Shown: piece by piece, positions 58,771 through 64,000 of the stretch
Position numbering within the stretch: the first letter of the stretch is position 1
Layout: each line of letters starts with the position of its first letter
Assembly: GCA_007449985.2 (NCBI GenBank)
Contig: VIIQ02000128.1
Coordinates: 62,001 to 126,000 of the forward strand
Source of the DNA: Desmodesmus armatus
Taxonomy: Eukaryota > Chlorophyta > Chlorophyceae > Sphaeropleales > Scenedesmaceae
Direction: 5' to 3'
DNA: 64,000 nt
Position numbers and translations under genes: made by a program
The notes under the pieces: generated by a model
What the model was told of the DNA's origin: nothing
The model's database searches: none
Seen by the model: only the letters and a program-made list of their open reading frames with translations

Positions 58771-61691
58771 ATGTCGTTCCGGAAGCATGTATGTGACCTT
58801 TACAAACTAAGCTGGCGCACACTGCAGCGGGCAGCTGCAACATCACTACCACACACCAGCAACAGCAGCAGGGGTCTCCACCTCAACTCAGCCAGTTGGG
58901 CCCTACAGCAGCCAGCTCACCCAAGTCTACGAAAATTTCAGCAGGAGCTGCGACTGTTCCGTGGCTTCGCAGCACAAGCAGCAGCAGGCAGCAGCACCAA
59001 GGGCTCCGGCAAGAAGAGCCCTATCAGCTTCAACAGCATGCTGTTGGGCGTGGGTGCTTTCCTAGCAGTAGTAGTAGTCGCGCAGAATCAAGCCCAGCAG
59101 AAGGTCCAAGGCATGATGCAGCGCAGCCAGGAGGTTGTCGGCAAGGCAGCAGTGGGAGGGCCCTTCACGCTGATCGATCAGGACGGCAAGAAGTTCACAC
59201 AGGATAACTTGAAGGGCAAGTTTAACATCCTGTACTTTGGCTTCACACACTGCCCAGACATCTGCCCAGATGAAATGGAGAAGCTGGCAGTTGCACTGGA
59301 CATGATTGAGAAAAACCAGAAGTACCAGGTGGGTGCAGTAGCAGTAACTTTAGCACGGTGTTACATGGGGCCTGAACCCTGAAAGGCTAGGTGCACAGGC
59401 TGTGGGTGCACAGCAGCAGCGGCAGGGCGCAGGTGCTTGTGGTGTATGCATGTATGATGCAGGAACTGCAACTACTGCAGTCAAGTTTACGCATGTGTTC
59501 ACTGGGGGGGGGGGGGGGTGACTAAGTCAGGCAATGGGTCGTGCAGGCAGCGGACATGGGGTTGGTTCTGGTGGCCAAGGTGTGGGGGATCATGCTGTCT
59601 AGTCAACCTTTGGGACGGACAAGTCCTGAAAACAGGTTGTGTGCATACCTTTGCCTCACCTGAGGTGCAGCAGCTGCAGCACAGCATTGTGGTGCATCAG
59701 CTTGAGGGAGCAGTGATCGTCTGGTGAAAATGGCATTTTGTGCTGGGCGTATGTGCAGTTTGACAGGCCAAAGCTTTGTATCACTTGCAGGCAACTGTGT
59801 GTATGTGGTAGCTAAAAAGTCACAGCCCAAGTGAATGTTCTGTTAACGGCATGTTTTTGCCATGCACACCCTGACACCCCCACTCCCTCACGTGCCTGCC
59901 GGTCCCGTCTGTGTTCCTCCAAGCAGACCTTGCTCCTTCCCAAATGCCATGCCCAAAAGGACAATTGCCCAAATCTCGCCAGGATCTTTCACTCCTTTGT
60001 CCTGTCCTCACCCCCACTGCCTTTTGGCTGCAGGTTCAGCCCGTGTTCATCAGTGTGGACCCTGCCAGGGACACGCTCAGAATCTTGCCACAGCCTCAGC
60101 TTCTACCCCTCTTGCTCATCAATCAGTTTCCTTCTACTCCCCAGCCCCTGGTGGTCTTTCCTTGATCCCCTGTTCACCCATGCCTCCTACAACTGTCACA
60201 TATGTGGTATGTGTTGCTTCCGTACAGATCTTCCCCGTACTCACCAGCCTTGGGGCATATGCCAATCCCATTTGGACGCTGACTTCTCTCAAATCCCCCC
60301 CCCCCACCATCTTGTCTTGCCTGCAGGTCCAGCCTGTGATCTTCAGTGTGGAGCCTGCCAGGCACACACCCAGAAAACCACAGCCACAGCTTTCACCTGT
60401 CTTGCTCCCTAAGCACCCCTCCTTCAGCTCCCAGCTGTCTTGCCTCCCCCTTTGCTACCCACTCACGAAACTCAAAACCCTGAACCCAAACCCTAAACCA
60501 TCGACCTTTCCTTGCCTTGGCTGCAGGTTCAGCCTGTGTTCATCAGTGTGGACCCTGCCAGGGACACCCCAAAGAAGGTGAAGGCGTACGTGAAGGAGTT
60601 CCACCCACGGCTCATTGGGCTGACAGGCAGTGAGGAGGCAGTCAAAGCATGCAGCAAGGCGTACAGGTGTGTGCTGACGCTGGGTAAAGTAGTCAGGAGG
60701 AGGGGGTCTGATTGAATGTGCGCGTGCAGCAGCCAAGTTGGCCAGCAACATAGCAGCTGAGTCTGACGGGGGGGGGGGGGGGAGCTGCAGCTAAGATTGC
60801 AGCAGTGGGCTCAGTGCCCTGCAGACCTTGTTGCGATGTCACAACCGTCAGCAGGATTTGATTCTTCACCGCAGGCAGCTATGTCACGACTGCAAGGAGA
60901 CTTCCCTAGGTGCAGCTGTACTTACCTGCACGCATTGTCTGCACGCAGAGCCTCTATTCCTCAACTGCTTCTGCATCTCCACCAACATAGATTGACAAGG
61001 CTGTTAGAGACCCCAACAGAACTGCCAGCTTGATGCTTTTGCCATTGTGTGCTGTGCCTGTCTTCACGCTGCTGTGCTGTGCCGTGCTGTGCCTTGCCGC
61101 GCTGTGTCATGTCAGGGTGTACTTCCACAAGACGGGTGACAATGACACAGACTATCTGGTGGATCACTCCATCATCATGTACCTCATCGACCCTGCAGGA
61201 GACTTTGTCACATTCTACGGTGAGAACCCTGAACCGCACATGCCAATATGGCTTAGGGTTTAGGGTTAGGGTTTAGGGTTTAGGGTTTTGCAAGCTCGGA
61301 GTGTCAACACATTGTTGCTGCAGGCTGTGCGTACAAAGAGGCCAGCCTATATGTATCAGCACAGCATGCCACTTCAGCAATGGGACTACATATGTAGTGC
61401 CCCTCATTCCTCATCGCCATATTTGTCCCATATGGAGTGCATGAGAGTCACATGCAAGCAAGTTTATCACACATGCAGATACAGCCTACAAGGATAGTCA
61501 AAGTGTGTGTGTGTGTGTTGTGGTGCTGCATCGCAGGCAAGAACTTTACAGCGGAGCAGCTGGCGGACAGCATCGGCCAGCATATAGCAAAGTGGCAGCA
61601 GCGGGAGCAGGATGGCGGCAGCGGCGGCAGCAGTGACACACGTGTCAAGACAGGTACAGCTGGCAGCCAGGAGGGCCTTGCTCAGCGATGA
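58771..61691 (+). CDS. SCO1: Mitochondrial cytochrome c oxidase copper chaperone SCO1
   Basis: Four exons in phase (58771-59328, 60527-60666, 61116-61219, 61537-61691), 318 residues. The N-terminus is a basic, Arg/Ser-rich mitochondrial presequence ending near LRLFRGFAAQ. One membrane helix follows (MLLGVGAFLAVVVVA, residues ~91-105), then a thioredoxin-fold domain: GGPFTLIDQDGKKFTQDNLK, FNILYFGFTHCPDICPDEME with the copper-binding CxxxC, VQPVFISVDPARDTPKKVKA, IGLTGSEE, and YLVDHSIIMYLIDPAGDFV carrying the copper-binding His. The family delivers copper to the CuA site of cytochrome oxidase subunit 2 from the inner-membrane face in the intermembrane space. All metal ligands are present. Intron 1 (about 1.2 kb) contains two extra copies of the acceptor and start of exon 2; intron 3 contains telomere-type repeats. 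Confidence 0.95.
60023..60568 (+). repeat. Three copies of the SCO1 exon 2 acceptor and exon start
   Basis: GGCTGCAG followed by about 42 exon bases is found with exon-like starts at 60034 (one mismatch to the real exon), 60327 (diverged, but CTGCAG kept) and 60527 (the real exon). All three encode VQPV(F/I)..SV(D/E)PAR. Only the third runs on into KKVKAYVKEF; the first two end in non-coding sequence. A CCCAAACCCTAAACC telomere-like stretch precedes the third copy. Confidence 0.95.
61253..61288 (+). repeat. Interstitial telomere-type repeat (TTTAGGG)n in SCO1 intron 3
   Basis: Five consecutive units of TTAGGGT type, one of them short by a T. This is the plant-type telomere heptamer. Dimers of the same motif occur in other introns (near 12350, 37125, 51755 and 60490). 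Confidence 0.92.
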
Positions 61692-62928
61692 TGTGCATTG
61701 ACTGACTGATTGATTGATTGATCGATTGGCATTGGTTTTGGAATGAGCAGTTGTCACCTGCACATGCGCCTGGTGGGAGGTGCTTGTACGAAGCTATGCT
61801 AGGGCATTGTCTGACACCCTCCCGCCCCCCAATATACCTGCAGCTGCTTGCTGTTGCTGTGGAGTGTGACTGTGCACCAGCAGGCTATTGTGCAGCAGCA
61901 GGCTAATATGCAGCAACACAATGTCGGTGGCAGCACTGCTGGCACAGCTTATTTGTTGAACGGATTTTACTTGTGCAGAAAACAGACAGCCCCGCCTGTC
62001 TTGCACCAGGATGGTTTGCCCCACTCGGTCATGGGGGTTTGTCATTGAAACGTTGGTTTGGAACTAGACAGTCAGTACAGGTATCAAATTCTTGGAAGGG
62101 TCTGTGACAGTGGCCAGTGCACATGAAGGGCCCACTAGAGCTTGCTGTGCGCATCAGCCTCAGTCTGTCAACGCACTTTGAAAGGATCAGTCGCAAATGG
62201 ATTGACCTACGTGACATGATCAACGGACGAAGAGGATTGATGCCAGTCTAGTGGCTGATGGGGAGTCCATTGGCTGGTCATAAATTCCCACACAGCTGCA
62301 GGCTGCTGAGGGGGTCAAACACTGCTGCTTTGTCCAGGCTGTTGGCTTTACCATTGCTCAGGGGTGTGGCTGCAGCTGCGACACCAACTTCCTGATAGAC
62401 GGACTGCAGTACATCTGGAACCGTCACTTGCAATCCCTGATGTGCATGACTCCACACAGCGTCTCCAACGCGCTATAGTAAGACAAACTAGTTTCTCGAC
62501 TATGATTTCTTGCAGTTTGAACTGACATCGCCGGTCTTTGACTAGTGTCATCAGCTTCTTGGTTATTGCCCATCCTAGCCAAGTTGGACGTCCGGCAAGC
62601 TACTCGGACCGCTGCAACCGAGGCCCCCACTGCGTCTTTTAATTTATTTCACTTATTCAGTGTGTTGCTATATCGGCTCACGGACCACTTCCCACCACCC
62701 TGGCAGCGCTACGTTGTATCTCTCGGGTCGCAATTATCCTACAGTGGCTGTTGACATACTATCTTTCATCGAAATAAACCTTGCGTGTCGTGTTTGTTTG
62801 TAGTGTCATTGCCAAGGCGATTCTGCTGTACAGCATTGGCTGTTGGTGCAGCAGTAACACACCAGTACATCTTGCAGGACGCTGGAGTGCTGAAAATGAG
62901 ATAGTTTGAAAAGATTCCATATAGCAAC
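61692..62928. other. Intergenic region between SCO1 and the His-rich protein gene
   Basis: A short (GATT)n run at ~61705-61727 follows the SCO1 stop. The stretch from 62500 is AT-richer (TTTTAATTTATTTCACTTAT near 62637) and may contain the promoter of the next gene. No coding content was recognised. Confidence 0.55.
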
Positions 62929-64000
62929 ATGGCTGCTTGCAGCAGCTGTTGGTGCGTGGTGCTGCTGGGCATTCTGGCACTCAGCACCACTGTGACAGCT
63001 GGAGGGTTGGTGGGTGCCAGCACCCAGCCTGCTGGCCCCTTCTCAGCAGCACTGACAAGCGGGGGCACAGGTGCGACAATATGCATCAGTGAAGGTCGTA
63101 TCACGTGCTCTGCATGTCATTGTTTTTGCTCAGCCCGCAAGAGGGGTCGCCAGCAGCAGTGCACCTGGACTTGCCCTGCAGGTGCTGCAAACACAACTAC
63201 TGCCAACTCGACGGATGAACAACCAACTGCTGGAGCTGTTGATGTAGCTCGGATGCGGCATGCAGTTCCATCAAGTGAGAGGGGGGTACCTTTGGTTGCA
63301 CAACACAATGCAGGGCAGGGCATCTTAGGGCGATGGATTGCAGGGGATCGTAGGGCGATGCATTGCAGGGTATTGTAGGGCGATGCATTGCATACGATGA
63401 AAGTGCTGGGCATCGTACATGTATACCATGGCCACACTTGCCAAATCCTGCTGGAAGGGCTGGAGTAGGGATGTTTGTGCATTGTGGTTCCACACGTGTC
63501 GACAGCAGCATCATCACCCGCTGCTTTGGAAGGAGCAACACAGTGGCACACATACTATATTAGCAACAGCCTGTAGTGCACTGCAGGCTTGCAGTTGTCA
63601 AGAACGAACCCTTCACAAAATATGTGCAACCTGTGCAGTGCCAGCAGCAAACTGGCTCTTGCATACTCACTACAAAAGTTGCGCTGCCGTGTTGGTTCCT
63701 GCTGTGCTGAACAGGTGAAAAGGACCTCCGAGCATACAGACGGCACAAGCCCCATGTGAGGCATCGCAAGGACGGACACAGCAGCCGTGATCACGACAGC
63801 AACGGTGATAAGCACGCACACAAACATCAACCCCATGCACGCCACAAACCCAAGCGTTTCCAGCGAAGTTCCACCGCCAAACCAGGCCCTACTGACAGCA
63901 AAGGCAGCTACGGGGAAAAGCCCCATGCATACGGCCCTCCGCACCCAGAGCCCCCACCCAAGCGCGCCCCTTACCCCAAGCATTTTCATGATGACGGCCC
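62929..64000 (+). CDS. Secreted His-rich protein, 3' end outside window
   Basis: Exons 62929-63070, 63134-63181 and 63715 to the window edge, in matching phase. The protein starts MAACSSCWCVVLLGILALST with a clear signal peptide (cleavage expected after VTA near residue 24). A short Thr/Gly/Ala segment and a small exon with QQQCTWTCPA follow. The third exon is strongly basic and His-rich: RRHKPHVRHRKDGHSSRDHD, DKHAHKHQPHARHKPKRF, then a Pro-rich part with PHAYGPPHPEPPPKRAPYPK. About 22 His in 95 residues suggests metal binding or a cell-wall matrix function, but no family is recognised. The antisense hydrophobic frame at 63555-63989 is a by-product of the His/Lys codons. Confidence 0.55.

Noticed and set aside
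63555..63989. Hydrophobic minus-strand frame that looks like a multi-pass membrane protein
   Set aside because: It is the antisense of the His/Lys-rich exon; CAC, CAT and AAG codons read backwards give Val, Met and Leu. The plus-strand exon has correct splice phase and context.

Overview
This window is nuclear DNA of a green alga, probably a core chlorophyte of the Chlorophyceae. The evidence is dense short spliceosomal introns with GT(G/A/C)-AG borders, a strong CAG/CTG bias that gives Gln/Ala/Ser-rich insertions, TTTAGGG-type telomere heptamers inside introns, TGTAA motifs after the two tandem dehydrin-like genes, and plant-type gene families (a plant-architecture sacsin, a plastid-type ferredoxin-NADP+ reductase, dehydrin-like proteins). 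Open frames longer than about 300 bp are mostly exon fragments. I rebuilt gene models by joining exons whose splice sites and reading phases agree; total length is divisible by three for every model that has both ends in the window.

Layout. (1) 1-24283, minus strand: most of a giant plant-type sacsin. Its start codon is at 24283 and its 3' end lies beyond the left edge. Two good Hsp90-like ATPase (sacsin repeat) modules are followed by a third, degenerate one. A 5'-truncated non-LTR retrotransposon with a perfect 12-bp target-site duplication sits antisense in its fourth intron (21881-23384). (2) 24607-26104, plus: a six-exon, 181-residue protein with a two-repeat DnaJ-type CxxCxGxG zinc motif, divergently transcribed from sacsin across a 323-bp shared spacer. 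(3) 26105-31604: gene-poor and repeat-rich (a 49-bp minisatellite, a ~270-bp exon-bearing tandem repeat, a ~130-bp direct repeat). (4) 31605-40585, plus: a 15-exon, ~957-residue leucine-rich-repeat, single-pass membrane protein without a kinase. (5) 42720-46022, plus: an eight-exon, 355-residue ferredoxin-NADP+ reductase homologue that lacks several residues used for NADP(H) discrimination. (6) 48431-53180, plus: a secreted WSC-GH16-like protein of ~715 residues with a Gln-rich tail. (7) 53539-55318 and 56016-57543, plus: two tandem dehydrin-like genes built from phase-1 mini-exons. (8) 58771-61691, plus: mitochondrial copper chaperone SCO1. (9) 62929 to the right edge, plus: start of a secreted His-rich protein.

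The most unusual signal is not a single gene. At least nine times, in the four large genes sacsin, LRR, FNR and SCO1, a short segment covering an exon-intron junction has been tandemly copied into the adjacent intron. Acceptor-side copies lie upstream of the real exon and donor-side copies lie downstream, so the joined reading frame is untouched. In sacsin the extra acceptors have lost their AG; in SCO1 and the LRR gene they still have it. This looks like intron growth, or decoy splice-site creation, by tandem duplication of splice junctions.

The genes do not form one pathway. Loosely linked themes are proteostasis (sacsin plus the DnaJ-type zinc protein), cell surface (LRR, WSC-GH16 and His-rich proteins), desiccation or stress proteins (dehydrin pair) and organelle redox (FNR, SCO1).
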